The position numbers and the translations under genes were made by a program. The notes under the pieces are model-generated. The model was not told the DNA's origin. It searched no databases and saw only the letters and a list, made by a program, of their open reading frames with translations. Shown here one piece after another: positions 17,809 to 26,414 of a DNA stretch of 64,000 nt (position 1 is the stretch's first letter; each line of letters starts with the position of its first letter). The stretch is from NCBI GenBank assembly GCA_937925655.1, contig CALAMC010000020.1, positions 1-64,000 on the forward strand. Direction: 5' to 3'. Source of the DNA: an uncultured candidate division Zixibacteria bacterium (GTDB taxonomy: Bacteria > Zixibacteria > MSB-5A5 > GN15 > PGXB01).

Positions 17809-18936
17809 TTATCCGCCCAGAGCCTTGCGGGTAAATTTGCCCTTCAGCTCGGGAATGACGAATACCCCGTCCTTGCGGATAAGCCGCCCGTCAAACCATA
17901 TCTCGCCCCCGCCATAGTCCTTGCGCTGAATCTGTACCAAGTCCCAGTGAATAGCCGACGTGTTACCGTTGGGCGCGTCGTCATATGATTTCCCCGGTGT
18001 GAAGTGAAAAGAACCGTCGATTTTTTCATCGAATAGTGTGTCTTTCATCGGCTCCTTGATCATTGGGTTTACCCCTAAGGCGAATTCCCCGACATATCGG
18101 GCCCCGGGATCGGTATCGAAAATTTTATTCAGGTTTGTATCATCTCCCTTGCAGGCGGCTTTGATGATTTTGCCGTTCTTGAACTCCAGCCGGATGTCCT
18201 CATAGACGTTGCCTTCGTAAAGCGACGGAGTATTATAAGTAAGGTAACCGTTGACCGAATTTTTTACCGGAGCCGTAAAGACCTCGCCGTCGGGGATATT
18301 GAATCGCCCGTCACACTTGATGACATTGATGCCCTTTATGCTGAACGTCAGGTCCGTGCCGGGGCCTTTGATATGAACTTTATCGGTCTTTTTCATCAAC
18401 TTGACCAGCGGATCCATGGCTTTGGACATCTTGGCGTAATCAATGCAACAAACGTCATAATAGAAATCCTCGAAAGCCTGCTGGGATTTCTGGGCCAGTT
18501 GCGCCATGGCGTTATTGGGAAAGCGCATGGCCACCCATCGGGTATTTTTGATGATGATATCGCCCATGACGGGTTTGGCATATAGCCTTTTGAATGACTG
18601 CATCGTCTTCGGGGGAATATCGCTCAAGTCGAACGGATTATCGGACCCGTTGATACTGATATAGCAGGCCGTCTTTTTGGCCATGCCCTTCATGAAGTTC
18701 GCATAAATTTTTATCTGCTCGTCGCTGGTATGGTGCAAAAATTGCCGGGTCAGCGAATCATCGCTGTAATGCCAGAAGGGAACCCCGCCCGCTTGCGTGA
18801 CCTTGCGTATAAGCACCTTGGCCAGTTCCAGCGAAGGGACGCCGCGCACCGAAATATGCACCAGGTCGCCCTTCTTGACGGCACAGGAATAATTAACAAG
18901 AATATCGGCCAACTTCTCATTGCGGGGATCGGTCAT
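17809..18936 (-). CDS. M29-family aminopeptidase (AmpS/PepS type)
   Basis: 375-residue cytoplasmic leucyl-type metallo-aminopeptidase. Expected metal ligands are visible: Glu in DGEVFTAP, Glu in GEFALGVNP, His in GSFHFTPGKSY and the HxD of NTSAIHWDL. Length fits the family (360-420). The frame extends seven codons upstream, but ATG 18936 is preceded by AAGGAGG five bases away and is the clear start. The gene appears to stand alone. Confidence 0.92.
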   Translation of the reverse strand: MTDPRNEKLADILVNYSCAVKKGDLVHISVRGVPSLELAKVLIRKVTQAGGVPFWHYSDDSLTRQFLHHTSDEQIKIYANFMKGMAKKTACYISINGSDNPFDLSDIPPKTMQSFKRLYAKPVMGDIIIKNTRWVAMRFPNNAMAQLAQKSQQAFEDFYYDVCCIDYAKMSKAMDPLVKLMKKTDKVHIKGPGTDLTFSIKGINVIKCDGRFNIPDGEVFTAPVKNSVNGYLTYNTPSLYEGNVYEDIRLEFKNGKIIKAACKGDDTNLNKIFDTDPGARYVGEFALGVNPMIKEPMKDTLFDEKIDGSFHFTPGKSYDDAPNGNTSAIHWDLVQIQRKDYGGGEIWFDGRLIRKDGVFVIPELKGKFTRKALGG

Positions 18937-19058
18937 TTTTCCTCCTTCGGCAGGCATGGCTCCGCCGGAAAATTAAGTAAAATATGGGCCATAATATCGC
19001 ATGAAACGGCAATTGTCAAGGCTTCGCAGACGGTTCGGGAATTTATCCAAAACAGAAA

Positions 19059-19949
19059 TTACTTGAATTCGTCGATGATTCGGCGGAAGGCCCGGATATG
19101 GTCCGGGGTCGTGCCGCAACAACCGCCAATGACGGCAACCCCGATTTCAAGAAGTTTCACCATTTCCGCCGCCATAAATTCCGGCGTTTCCGGATAAACC
19201 ATATGGCCATCGTGCATGACGGGCAGACCGGCGTTGGGCTGGATAATCAAGGGCCTTTTTGTATGCTTTTTAAATTCGGAGGCGACGGCTATCATGTTCT
19301 GAATTCCGTTGCCACAGTTGGAGCCAACCATGTCGGCTCCGGTCTTGACCAGATCTTCCGCGGCCTGTTTTATCGATACGCCCATTATGGTATGGAAACC
19401 CTTAGGCGTATTCTCAAAGGTCATGGTGGCCCCAAGCGGAATAGATTGATTAAGATCACGAATGGCCTTGATGGCCAGGCGGGCCTCACTGATATCGGTC
19501 ATTGTTTCCACCGCAATCATATCGACACCCGCCTCCAGAAGAGCCTTTATCTGACGATGAAAACTGTCGTACATCTGCGAGGGGTCGATGTCCCCATATG
19601 GTTCCAGCAAGCCCCCCGATGGTCCGACCGATGCCGCCAGAATAGCATTGTGACCGATAGCCCGGCGAGCCAGCCGAACAGCCGTCTCGTTTATTTCTTC
19701 GCATTTTTTCTCCAGGCCGAATAGAGACAGCTTCAGGGCCGATCCGCCAAAAGTATTAGTCAGAATTATATCGGCCCCGGCATCAAGATAGGCGCGAGCG
19801 ATATTTTCAACGGTTTTGGGGTCTTCAAAATTAAGTCTTTCCGGGCATTCCTCGGCCCGAACACCATGCCGAAACAGCATGGTACCCATAGCCCCGTCAC
19901 AAAGTAATCTTTCGCCTCGGGCCAGACGGCCCAATATATCAGCGTTCAT
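19059..19949 (-). CDS. Homocysteine S-methyltransferase family protein
   Basis: 296-residue TIM barrel like the homocysteine-binding module of MetH and betaine-homocysteine methyltransferase. It opens with LLCDGAMGTMLF and has ILTNTFGG. The zinc cysteines are present: Cys in VGSNCGNG and the pair in GGCCGTTPDHI. It lacks the folate, cobalamin and activation domains of MetH, so it either uses a direct methyl donor or works with separate cobalamin-binding partners. No corrinoid protein is adjacent. No strong Shine-Dalgarno is seen before ATG 19949. Confidence 0.88.
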   Translation of the reverse strand: MNADILGRLARGERLLCDGAMGTMLFRHGVRAEECPERLNFEDPKTVENIARAYLDAGADIILTNTFGGSALKLSLFGLEKKCEEINETAVRLARRAIGHNAILAASVGPSGGLLEPYGDIDPSQMYDSFHRQIKALLEAGVDMIAVETMTDISEARLAIKAIRDLNQSIPLGATMTFENTPKGFHTIMGVSIKQAAEDLVKTGADMVGSNCGNGIQNMIAVASEFKKHTKRPLIIQPNAGLPVMHDGHMVYPETPEFMAAEMVKLLEIGVAVIGGCCGTTPDHIRAFRRIIDEFK

Positions 19950-20110
19950 ACCGACCCGACAATCCCACTTATGGTTTTATTTCATTGGCCGATTACATCG
20001 GCATATACATTATATAATATAATGAATCCTTTATGGCAAGTGCCACCACCCTATGTTATTACCAAATTTATTTCGTTGTCTTACAATAGGTAACAAGTTT
20101 TTTAAAGAAA

Positions 20111-20164
20111 AACTAAACAATTAGTTGTCGGAATCGTAGAATGGACTATGATTAAACAACTAAT
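20111..20164 (+). promoter_or_regulatory. Promoter and candidate BlaI operator of the blaI-blaR1-like operon
   Basis: TTGTCG (20124-20129), a 17-base spacer and TATGAT (20147-20152) form a promoter. Three copies of a half-site surround it: AACTAA at 20111-20116, TTAGTTGT at 20121-20128 and ACAACTAAT at 20156-20164. The first two make a 6-bp inverted repeat with a 4-base loop over the -35. The second and third are exact inverses flanking the promoter. This fits autorepression by a dimeric BlaI-type regulator. Confidence 0.6.
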
Positions 20165-20190
20165 TAATTAATAGATAAAGGTTTTTATAT

Positions 20191-20577
20191 ATGGCTCGTA
20201 AACCTACCCCGACATTGACCGAGGCCGAACTCAAGGTCATGGAGGTTGTCTGGGACCTTGGCGCCGCCTCGGTTAACGATGTCCTCGACCGGTATTCTGA
20301 TGATATTAAACCCGCCTACAATACGGTTTTGACTATTATGCGTATTCTTGAGGATAAAGGTTATCTGGAGCATCACAAAAACGGCCGGGCTTTTATTTAT
20401 CGTCCTCTGGTGGATCGCAATCATGCGCGACGGAAGGCGGTGCGCCATCTGGTCCGCAGTTTCTTCGATGATTCCCCAGAGCTGTTAATGCTTAACTTGA
20501 TAAACGATGAAAAACTGGGCCGGGATGAATTGCGGCGGCTCAAAAAAATGATCGCCGAAAATGAAGGGGGGATGTAG
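20191..20577 (+). CDS. BlaI/MecI/CopY-family repressor
   Basis: 128-residue winged-helix repressor. The N-terminal DNA-binding domain has LTEAELKVMEVVWDLGAASV, then NTVLTIMRILEDKGYLEH and GRAFIYRPLV. The helical C-terminal dimerisation part includes the VRSFFDDSPELLML segment in which BlaR-type proteases cut BlaI (the family site is Asn-Phe; here the region reads SFFDD). It sits directly before an M56 protease, the classical repressor/antirepressor pair. AAAGG lies nine bases before the ATG. Confidence 0.93.
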   Translation: MARKPTPTLTEAELKVMEVVWDLGAASVNDVLDRYSDDIKPAYNTVLTIMRILEDKGYLEHHKNGRAFIYRPLVDRNHARRKAVRHLVRSFFDDSPELLMLNLINDEKLGRDELRRLKKMIAENEGGM

Positions 20578-20578
20578 G

Positions 20579-23500
20579 ATGGAGTTCTATTTCAATCACT
20601 TCAGCCGCTTCGCTCATTTCTTTGTCAGCCAGATTGGACAGATGCTGATTCCTTCATTTATATTATGCGCGGCCGCTGCCGCCGTGATGCATTTCATAAA
20701 AAGCGTCGATGCCGCAGTTCGCTATAAATTATGGCTGGCGGTGCTGATGATGGTGATTATCATGCCGCCTTTCACGACACTGGTACTGCCCGAATTCAAT
20801 TTGACCCAGTACGCAAAGCAAGTGTTTATGACGAATGTCGGATCCGAACCGATAATGTTAAACGTTAGCCATGCGCGGGATGAATCCCTGAATTACGCGG
20901 TGCCGAATATTAAAACGGAAACGGATTACACATTATCACTTGCCGAATATCCAGCCCCGACCGTCATCAGCACCGCTCAAACTCGCCCCTCGACCGAAAC
21001 CGCCGCGCATACGGCCGTCATCCCGAAAAAAACCGATTCCCAAAATGCATATTCATATCATCGGTTGCTTCTTGAAGGATTCCCGATGATTGCCCTGATG
21101 CTCTGGCTTTTTGTGTTTCTGGTTATGATATTTAGAATTGTGCTGGGCTATCGCGGGCTGCAATGCCTGAAGGCTTCGGCTTTGCCGCTTACCGAAGACC
21201 GGTTCCGGCGCGTCAAACGGCTGATGCCTTCTTTTTCCACGAAGCGTCGTGTGGCTGTTCGGCAATCGGACCGGATTAATGTTCCCGTCTCGGCCGGATT
21301 TATCCGGCCGATGGTGGTCCTGCCGGCCGGCCTGATCGATAAACTGGACGACCGGGAGTTGCAGGCGATTATCGTGCACGAAATGGCTCATCTGGTGCGA
21401 TTTGACGACTGGATGAAACTTTTGCAAAAGACGGTGACCGCACTATTCTTCTTCAATCCGATCGTTTTATGGATTGGCCGCAGGCTCGATCTCGAGCGCG
21501 AACTGGCCTGCGACGCCGTGGTGCTGGATATAATCGGCCAGCCTCGGCTTTATGCCCGCTGTCTTACCAAAATGATACAACGCATTATTATCCCCATGGA
21601 ACCGACTCTGGTGACGGGAGCGATTCTTTCCAAAAAGCAGATTTTCAGGAGGATTGAAATGATTCTGCAATCAAAATCAAATACCCCGCCCCTGTCTGCC
21701 GGCCGGTTTGCGGGATTGATATTATCATTTATTATTGTGGCAATAATGGCATTTCAAACGGCGCCGGCATTGGCCTGGCCGTATCATCCTTTTAAGTTTA
21801 CGGCGATCGCCGAAGTCATCAAGGAAAAGTCCGATTCCTCGACCGCAACCGTATTCCGCTCCGAGAAAAACGAAAAGTGGCAGAAAATCCAGTCGCCCCA
21901 AAAACCTCTTATATTCCTCCCTGATGAGTATCTGCTTGAGCTTGATTCGGCCGGTCTGCTGGAGGAGCTTAAGGCCGCTCTCGAGGAGGTCGAACTGGAA
22001 ACCTTGGATGAATTGTTCGAACAACCGGATGAATTTGAACCGGCCATGGTCGTTCCGCCGGTGGAGCCCATCGCTCCCGATGTATGGGTGGTCCCCGGAT
22101 CCGAGACCCGCTTCAAAAAGTCGGGCGATCATATAATTTTTACTCCTGTTCCTGATGGTGATGCTTTTATAGACAGCGAGGAAGGAGCCAAATACCTCGA
22201 TCAATTGGCCAAAACCAATGCGAAATATGCCAAAGAATACGGCGAAGCTTTGAAAAAATATTACGCTCTCCGGACGGATAAAGATAAACGAGAAGCCGTT
22301 GAGCAGGAGGCGGAATCCAAACGGCATTATGCCGAAGCGATAGCCCGTGCCAGGGAAACGTCTCGGGGCAGGGGCACGCTCGGCGGAATGATCGAATCGT
22401 TTGGTGATTTTATCGACAACCTCGGCGACGACCATTATGTCATGATTAACCACGACGATGACGGTTCTGTCGCCTATGAGTGGAAGCAGGGCTCCGATAA
22501 AGTCCGCATCGAATCCGAGGGTGAATTCAAATTGAACAACGATGATAACGAAATCATCTGGATGGCCCGCGACGCCCTTGTCGAAATTTCTGAGCGCAAG
22601 GCGGGAATCAAACGGGAAATCAGGATCGAGCCGGACAAAGACGGCAAGCCGCTGTACGCATACCGCTATAACGGTAACGCACGGGAATTCGACTCCGAAG
22701 CCCGCCAATGGTACTATAAGGTCATGATCGATTGTGTCCGAAAAACCGGCTTCAACGCCGCCGAAAGAGCCCGGCGTATTTATCAGAAAAAAGGGTTGGA
22801 CGGTATCCTTTTCGAAATTGAAGGAATAGAAAGCGATTACATCACAAGATTGTATTTGAGTTCATTGATCGAAAAAGAACAACTTAACGACAATGAACTG
22901 GGCCGCCTTATCCGGTTTGTGACCCGAAATGTAGATTCCGATTATGAAAAGGCGGAGATATTACTGGGTATTGCCGAAGTTCAAAAAAATGAAAAATACC
23001 TTCTGGGAGATTTCATCGAGGCGGTCCGATCGCTTGACTCCGATTATGAACGGCGGCGAGTCCTGTCCGAATTAAGTCTGAACTCCGAAGTCAGCACCGG
23101 CATTCTGCTTGGCGTCCTTGAGATCGCCGAATCGATGGATTCCGATTATGAGCGCGCCCAACTTCTTTTACAGCTGTCTGATTTGCAGCGCGACGACCGG
23201 GAATTCCGCGTGGCCCTGATGCGGGCCATTGGAGCGATGACCTCTGATTACGAACGCAGCAGAGTTATACAGAAATTTCTGGAAGAGGGACATGCCGACA
23301 GCAAAATCGCCGCCGATGTGCTGAAGCTGATCGCCGATATGTCCTCCGATTATGAAAAATCGAAAATTCTGATATACCTGGCCGGTCATTCGCCGCGCGA
23401 TCAGAAACTGTTCGATGCTTATATGACCGTTATCGAGGCGATGTCCTCCGATTATGAAGTAAAAAAATCGCTTATGGCCCTGGGGCCGTTTTATGATCTG

Positions 23501-23920
23501 GATGATCTGACCCTTATGAAGGTCCTTAATATCACCACGCATATCAGTTCCGATTATGAACGCGCCCAGATCCTGAAGGAAATGGCTGGTGAAGTGAATC
23601 GTGGGGTGCAGGTTCGCCGCGCCATGCTCGAGTCGGTCGATGATATCAGTTCCGACTATGAATCATCGAGAATTCTTCGCGATATCATTGGCAAAATTAA
23701 CCTCGATGACGATGATGCGGCGCGCGATATTCTTGTACAGGCCGAGCGGATTTCATCCGATTATGAAAAAGCACAGGTTTTAAGCGAATTGATTCCGAGC
23801 ATTCGCGGGCGCGGGACTCTGGAAGAAGACCTGGCCGATGTGATCGAGACGATCGGCTCCGATTACGAACGAAGCAAGCTTTATGCCGAATTATATCGAA
23901 ACACACGGGGAAAACGCTAA
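20579..23920 (+). CDS. BlaR1-type M56 metallopeptidase with C-terminal SDYE-repeat domain
   Basis: 1,113-residue membrane protease. Four hydrophobic segments (about 18-40, 50-70, a long gap, 170-195 and 385-405) enclose the M56 zinc site HEMAH at residues 267-271 and the distal ELACDAVVLD. In BlaR1 this domain cleaves BlaI after the sensor binds a beta-lactam. Here the sensor is not a penicillin-binding domain. After an acidic, coiled stretch (about 430-740) come 11 repeats of about 34 residues, each marked by SDYE, from residue 752 to 1094. The start ATG 20579 follows the blaI stop by one base, with a G-run upstream. The signal is unknown; the repeats look helical, perhaps HEAT-like. Confidence 0.92.
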   Translation: MEFYFNHFSRFAHFFVSQIGQMLIPSFILCAAAAAVMHFIKSVDAAVRYKLWLAVLMMVIIMPPFTTLVLPEFNLTQYAKQVFMTNVGSEPIMLNVSHARDESLNYAVPNIKTETDYTLSLAEYPAPTVISTAQTRPSTETAAHTAVIPKKTDSQNAYSYHRLLLEGFPMIALMLWLFVFLVMIFRIVLGYRGLQCLKASALPLTEDRFRRVKRLMPSFSTKRRVAVRQSDRINVPVSAGFIRPMVVLPAGLIDKLDDRELQAIIVHEMAHLVRFDDWMKLLQKTVTALFFFNPIVLWIGRRLDLERELACDAVVLDIIGQPRLYARCLTKMIQRIIIPMEPTLVTGAILSKKQIFRRIEMILQSKSNTPPLSAGRFAGLILSFIIVAIMAFQTAPALAWPYHPFKFTAIAEVIKEKSDSSTATVFRSEKNEKWQKIQSPQKPLIFLPDEYLLELDSAGLLEELKAALEEVELETLDELFEQPDEFEPAMVVPPVEPIAPDVWVVPGSETRFKKSGDHIIFTPVPDGDAFIDSEEGAKYLDQLAKTNAKYAKEYGEALKKYYALRTDKDKREAVEQEAESKRHYAEAIARARETSRGRGTLGGMIESFGDFIDNLGDDHYVMINHDDDGSVAYEWKQGSDKVRIESEGEFKLNNDDNEIIWMARDALVEISERKAGIKREIRIEPDKDGKPLYAYRYNGNAREFDSEARQWYYKVMIDCVRKTGFNAAERARRIYQKKGLDGILFEIEGIESDYITRLYLSSLIEKEQLNDNELGRLIRFVTRNVDSDYEKAEILLGIAEVQKNEKYLLGDFIEAVRSLDSDYERRRVLSELSLNSEVSTGILLGVLEIAESMDSDYERAQLLLQLSDLQRDDREFRVALMRAIGAMTSDYERSRVIQKFLEEGHADSKIAADVLKLIADMSSDYEKSKILIYLAGHSPRDQKLFDAYMTVIEAMSSDYEVKKSLMALGPFYDLDDLTLMKVLNITTHISSDYERAQILKEMAGEVNRGVQVRRAMLESVDDISSDYESSRILRDIIGKINLDDDDAARDILVQAERISSDYEKAQVLSELIPSIRGRGTLEEDLADVIETIGSDYERSKLYAELYRNTRGKR
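22832..23869 (+). repeat. Eleven SDYE protein repeats coded within the M56 gene
   Basis: The motif (I/M/V)xSDYE(R/K) recurs 11 times at about 34-37-residue spacing, with leucine- and isoleucine-rich helical segments between copies. The first copy has SDYI instead of SDYE. DNA copies are diverged, so this is an old protein-level repeat and not a recent tandem duplication. It could form an alpha-solenoid for protein binding in the periplasm or at the membrane. Confidence 0.9.
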
Positions 23921-23944
23921 AACAAAAAACCCTGTGCACCCATG

Positions 23945-23974
23945 GTCCCGGCCGCAAAGTCGGGACTTTTTTTT
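23945..23974 (+). terminator. Rho-independent terminator after the M56 gene
   Basis: GTCCCG (23945-23950) pairs with CGGGAC (23961-23966), followed by eight T residues. It ends the blaI-blaR1-like operon. Confidence 0.88.
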
Positions 23975-24039
23975 GCGATTTTTTGACCTTTTTTACATTG
24001 CCGTTGTTATAGCATCAAAATCGTTACGGAGGTATAAAA

Positions 24040-24408
24040 ATGAAACTTCGCAATATGGCTGTCATATATGGTTTGTCATTATTACTGCTGGGACTGATGG
24101 GATACTTCGGATTCGGTCGGGCTAGCTTCACCGCCCTGATTCCGGCTTTCTTGGGAATACTTATATTGATTGCGGGATGGCTGGCCCGCGATGAAAAGAA
24201 ACGCCGCCATGCCATGCACGCCGCGGCGGCCTTGGGCCTGATCGGCTTTATCGGGTCGGTCGGGGGAATAGTCCCGGCCGTTCAGTATTTGACGGGAACA
24301 GAAATTGCCCGCCCGGCGGCGGCTGTCAGCCGGGCCATTATGAGTCTGCTGTCACTTGCATTCCTGATTTTGTGCGTTAACTCGTTTATTCAGGCCCGCC
24401 GGAAATAG
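24040..24408 (+). CDS. Small four-helix membrane protein of unknown function
   Basis: 122 residues with four predicted membrane helices (AVIYGLSLLLLGLMGYFG, LIPAFLGILILIAGWLA, AAAALGLIGFIGSVGG, SLLSLAFLILCVNSFI) joined by a basic loop ARDEKKRRHAMHA. The start has GGAGG seven bases upstream. I do not recognise a named family with certainty; similar short proteins are annotated only as hypothetical membrane proteins. It is separated from the M56 gene by a terminator and is probably monocistronic. Confidence 0.8.
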   Translation: MKLRNMAVIYGLSLLLLGLMGYFGFGRASFTALIPAFLGILILIAGWLARDEKKRRHAMHAAAALGLIGFIGSVGGIVPAVQYLTGTEIARPAAAVSRAIMSLLSLAFLILCVNSFIQARRK

Positions 24409-24563
24409 CCCCACCTGTTTGGCATACAACGTGATGTATTAGAAAATGAGGCCTTGTCTTTGATTTAAAAGCCCCGGTCGCGTGGTTCGAGCCGGTAAAT
24501 TTGGCAGCCCCATATTAGAAAAGTCAAAAGACACATACAAATTTATTTGTCCGATATTTTCAA

Positions 24564-24610
24564 TTGACAAAAACAGGCTAATATTATACAATATGGGTCT
24601 AATTAGACCC
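24564..24610 (+). promoter_or_regulatory. Strong promoter with a 16-bp palindrome at the transcription start, upstream of the triheme cytochrome
   Basis: TTGACA (24564-24569), 17 bases, TACAAT (24587-24592). The perfect palindrome GGGTCTAATTAGACCC (24595-24610) covers the expected start site. A repressor bound there would block initiation. The leader to the cytochrome ATG is about 67 bases. No regulator gene is next to it. Confidence 0.65.
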
Positions 24611-24665
24611 GGATGCGAATTTCCGGGCCACAACCCATACACATTTATGCCAAAGGAACCCAACC

Positions 24666-25193
24666 ATGCTCTTGCGATTGTTGTTGTCAGCATTGATCCT
24701 GGGACTTTTATTCGTGGTCATTACCGCCAACGAAAAAGGTCCGGAGCAATCAGCCCCGGCCATGCCGCCGGCACGGGCGATTCCCGGCATCGTGGCGGCC
24801 GATAATTTCCCCGGCGCCTGTGTCGATTGCCATATCAATTACGTCGAAATGAATCTTGATACTCGCTTCAGCACCCTTTTGTCACACTGGAGCGAGAAGG
24901 TGGAGTCAAAATTGTTGGTCCAGGCAAGGGCCGCGGCCTTGGCCGGGATGACCCTTGAGGGCAAACACCCGAAGGTCCTGGGTATGATCAAAAATATCCC
25001 CGGTGATTGTCTGACATGCCATTCCCGGGAGTCCACGACCGCTCCGCCATTCGCCCGCCTGTTGCATCTAATTCATTTGACCGGTGGCCAGGAAAATCAT
25101 TTCCTGACCCTGTTTCAGGGGGAGTGCACTCACTGCCATAAGCTCAATATGACATCTGGTCAATGGGCTATACCCAGCGGTCCCGAGCACTGA
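24666..25193 (+). CDS. Secreted or membrane-anchored triheme c-type cytochrome
   Basis: 175 residues with an N-terminal export helix (LLRLLLSALILGLLFVVI). Three heme-binding motifs follow: CVDCH (52-56), CLTCH (115-119) and CTHCH (154-158). Additional His residues in between (for example LLSHW and the LLHLIHLTGGQENHF stretch) could be distal ligands. The exported cytochrome would carry electrons in the periplasm; the partner oxidase or reductase is not in the window. The helix may be uncleaved and act as an anchor. AAAGGAA precedes the ATG. It resembles multiheme cytochromes of the NapC/NrfH or c7 type only in general layout. Confidence 0.88.
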   Translation: MLLRLLLSALILGLLFVVITANEKGPEQSAPAMPPARAIPGIVAADNFPGACVDCHINYVEMNLDTRFSTLLSHWSEKVESKLLVQARAAALAGMTLEGKHPKVLGMIKNIPGDCLTCHSRESTTAPPFARLLHLIHLTGGQENHFLTLFQGECTHCHKLNMTSGQWAIPSGPEH

Positions 25194-25205
25194 TATTCCA
25201 CGATA

Positions 25206-25233
25206 AAAGCCGGATGGCGTCGCGTCCGGCTTT
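25206..25233 (+). terminator. Hairpin terminator after the cytochrome gene
   Basis: AAAGCCGGA (25206-25214) and TCCGGCTTT (25225-25233) form a perfect 9-bp stem 12 bases after the stop codon. The T-tract is short. A second perfect hairpin, GGCCATCC/GGATGGCC (25257-25275), lies between this and the end of the convergent gene. Confidence 0.7.
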
Positions 25234-25286
25234 AAACGATTTGCCATACAAATACTGGCCATCCTCCGGATGGCCTAATGGGAGCC

Positions 25287-25700
25287 TCAATGCGGCCCGC
25301 AATGGTCACAGGCTTTGACCTTGTCGACCTCAAGCTCTGATTTTATCTCGGCTTCTATGAACGTGCCGTTTTTATCATATTCAATCCGGGCGATAGTGCA
25401 AGATGACGAATTGCCTTTCGGCTTCAAGCCGAGAAATGCTCGGATCGCACTTTGAATGGCATTGATATGCTTGCCTTTTAAAAATTCGGCGATATCGTTG
25501 CCGCCCATGCCCATTCCCTGAAATGAACGTTCCTCCCGGCCGACAATAACGTCTATCGATTGCCCGATAATATCTTCTTGATGCAGTGTTTCGGGGCCAA
25601 TACTTCCGCCGCATGTCTTTTTCAGGAACCGATATGATACCAGACGATCGCCGCTGTCTATAATCAGCCTTATTCTTTCGGTTATATCCCCGCAGGGCAT
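25287..25700 (-). CDS. Conserved small protein, possibly IscU/NifU-N-like
   Basis: 137 residues, no signal peptide. Three separated cysteine sites (CGD at the N-terminus, KTCGGSIG, SSSCTIARI) and a terminal CDHC occur around a segment LKGKHINAIQSAIRAFLGL. Their order recalls the scaffold IscU/NifU-N (GCGxA, GKxxxEA, HC), but the match is weak and the spacing differs. A role in iron-sulfur or metal handling is therefore only a suggestion. AAGGAG precedes the ATG and TATACT upstream could be a -10. It is convergent with the cytochrome gene. Confidence 0.75.
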   Translation of the reverse strand: MPCGDITERIRLIIDSGDRLVSYRFLKKTCGGSIGPETLHQEDIIGQSIDVIVGREERSFQGMGMGGNDIAEFLKGKHINAIQSAIRAFLGLKPKGNSSSCTIARIEYDKNGTFIEAEIKSELEVDKVKACDHCGPH

Positions 25701-25886
25701 GCCAGTTCTCCTTAATCCTGTTACTTTAGTATATACGGGTCCGCATCGCCGATTCGCATTCCATCCTTAAAAGAACGTGACCAGTGTAAACTGCCGGTAA
25801 TTTTATGTGATCCTCAAAGACCCCAAATCCTAAGATTCTGCCTTTTATCGATTTAGCCAAAAAGTGAACAATTTCATAAAAAATAC

Positions 25887-25926
25887 TTGACTTTTGCCGA
25901 AAATTTTATATGCATATGCAACAATT
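25887..25926 (+). promoter_or_regulatory. marR promoter with operator-like palindrome
   Basis: TTGACT (25887-25892) is followed 16 bases later by TATGCA (25909-25914). The segment 25909-25926 overlaps this -10 and contains TGCATATGCA, a perfect 10-bp palindrome. It matches 13 of 18 positions of the longer palindrome upstream of the pump genes, suggesting that the same MarR protein binds both. Confidence 0.55.
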
Positions 25927-25969
25927 ATGAGTTTGAAACGTTATAATTGATAATTATTAACCGGGAAAA

Positions 25970-26407
25970 ATGGTTTGGCCAATGGAAAAACAAAGAGATT
26001 TAGTTGAGGGTGTCGGCCGTGTCTGGCTCCTTTTAAAGCGATTCGGGCGGAAAAAAATCGCCGAGCTGGATATCGGATTGACCTTCGACCAGATGATGGT
26101 TCTGTTTACACTTCATAACCATGAAGGCCTTAGAATGGGTGACCTGGCCGAAATGACTGATCGCGATCGAACCACAACCTCAAGAATGGTAAGCGGTTTG
26201 GAGAAGAAAAACCTGGTTTTGCGCGTCCCTGATCGCAATGACCAAAGGCAAAAGATGATTTACCTGACTCATACCGCCAAGCTAATGCTGGAGGGACTGG
26301 AGCCGTTGAAAGCCGAATTTTCCAAAACTATATTCAAAGGCATTAGCGCCGCCGACCTTAAAAAGACGGGTGAACTTTTAAATAAGGTGGCCGATAATCT
26401 TGAGTAA
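25970..26407 (+). CDS. MarR-family transcriptional regulator
   Basis: 145-residue winged-helix regulator: dimer helices at both ends and a central HTH (LRMGDLAEMTDRDRTTTSRM), followed by the wing NLVLRVPDRNDQRQKMIYLT with the usual Asp-Arg pair. It is the first gene of an RND efflux locus and probably represses both itself and the pump, as MexR-type proteins do. ATG 25970 has GGGA nearby; ATG 25982 is an alternative without a ribosome site. Confidence 0.93.
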   Translation: MVWPMEKQRDLVEGVGRVWLLLKRFGRKKIAELDIGLTFDQMMVLFTLHNHEGLRMGDLAEMTDRDRTTTSRMVSGLEKKNLVLRVPDRNDQRQKMIYLTHTAKLMLEGLEPLKAEFSKTIFKGISAADLKKTGELLNKVADNLE

Positions 26408-26414
26408 GATTTTT

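Noticed and set aside
21725..22708. 327-codon frame antisense to the M56 gene
   Set aside because: Composition is unlike a protein family and the sense frame continues through with conserved repeats.
24439..24693. 84-codon minus-strand frame upstream of the cytochrome
   Set aside because: It covers the cytochrome promoter and palindrome; no domain or ribosome site supports it.
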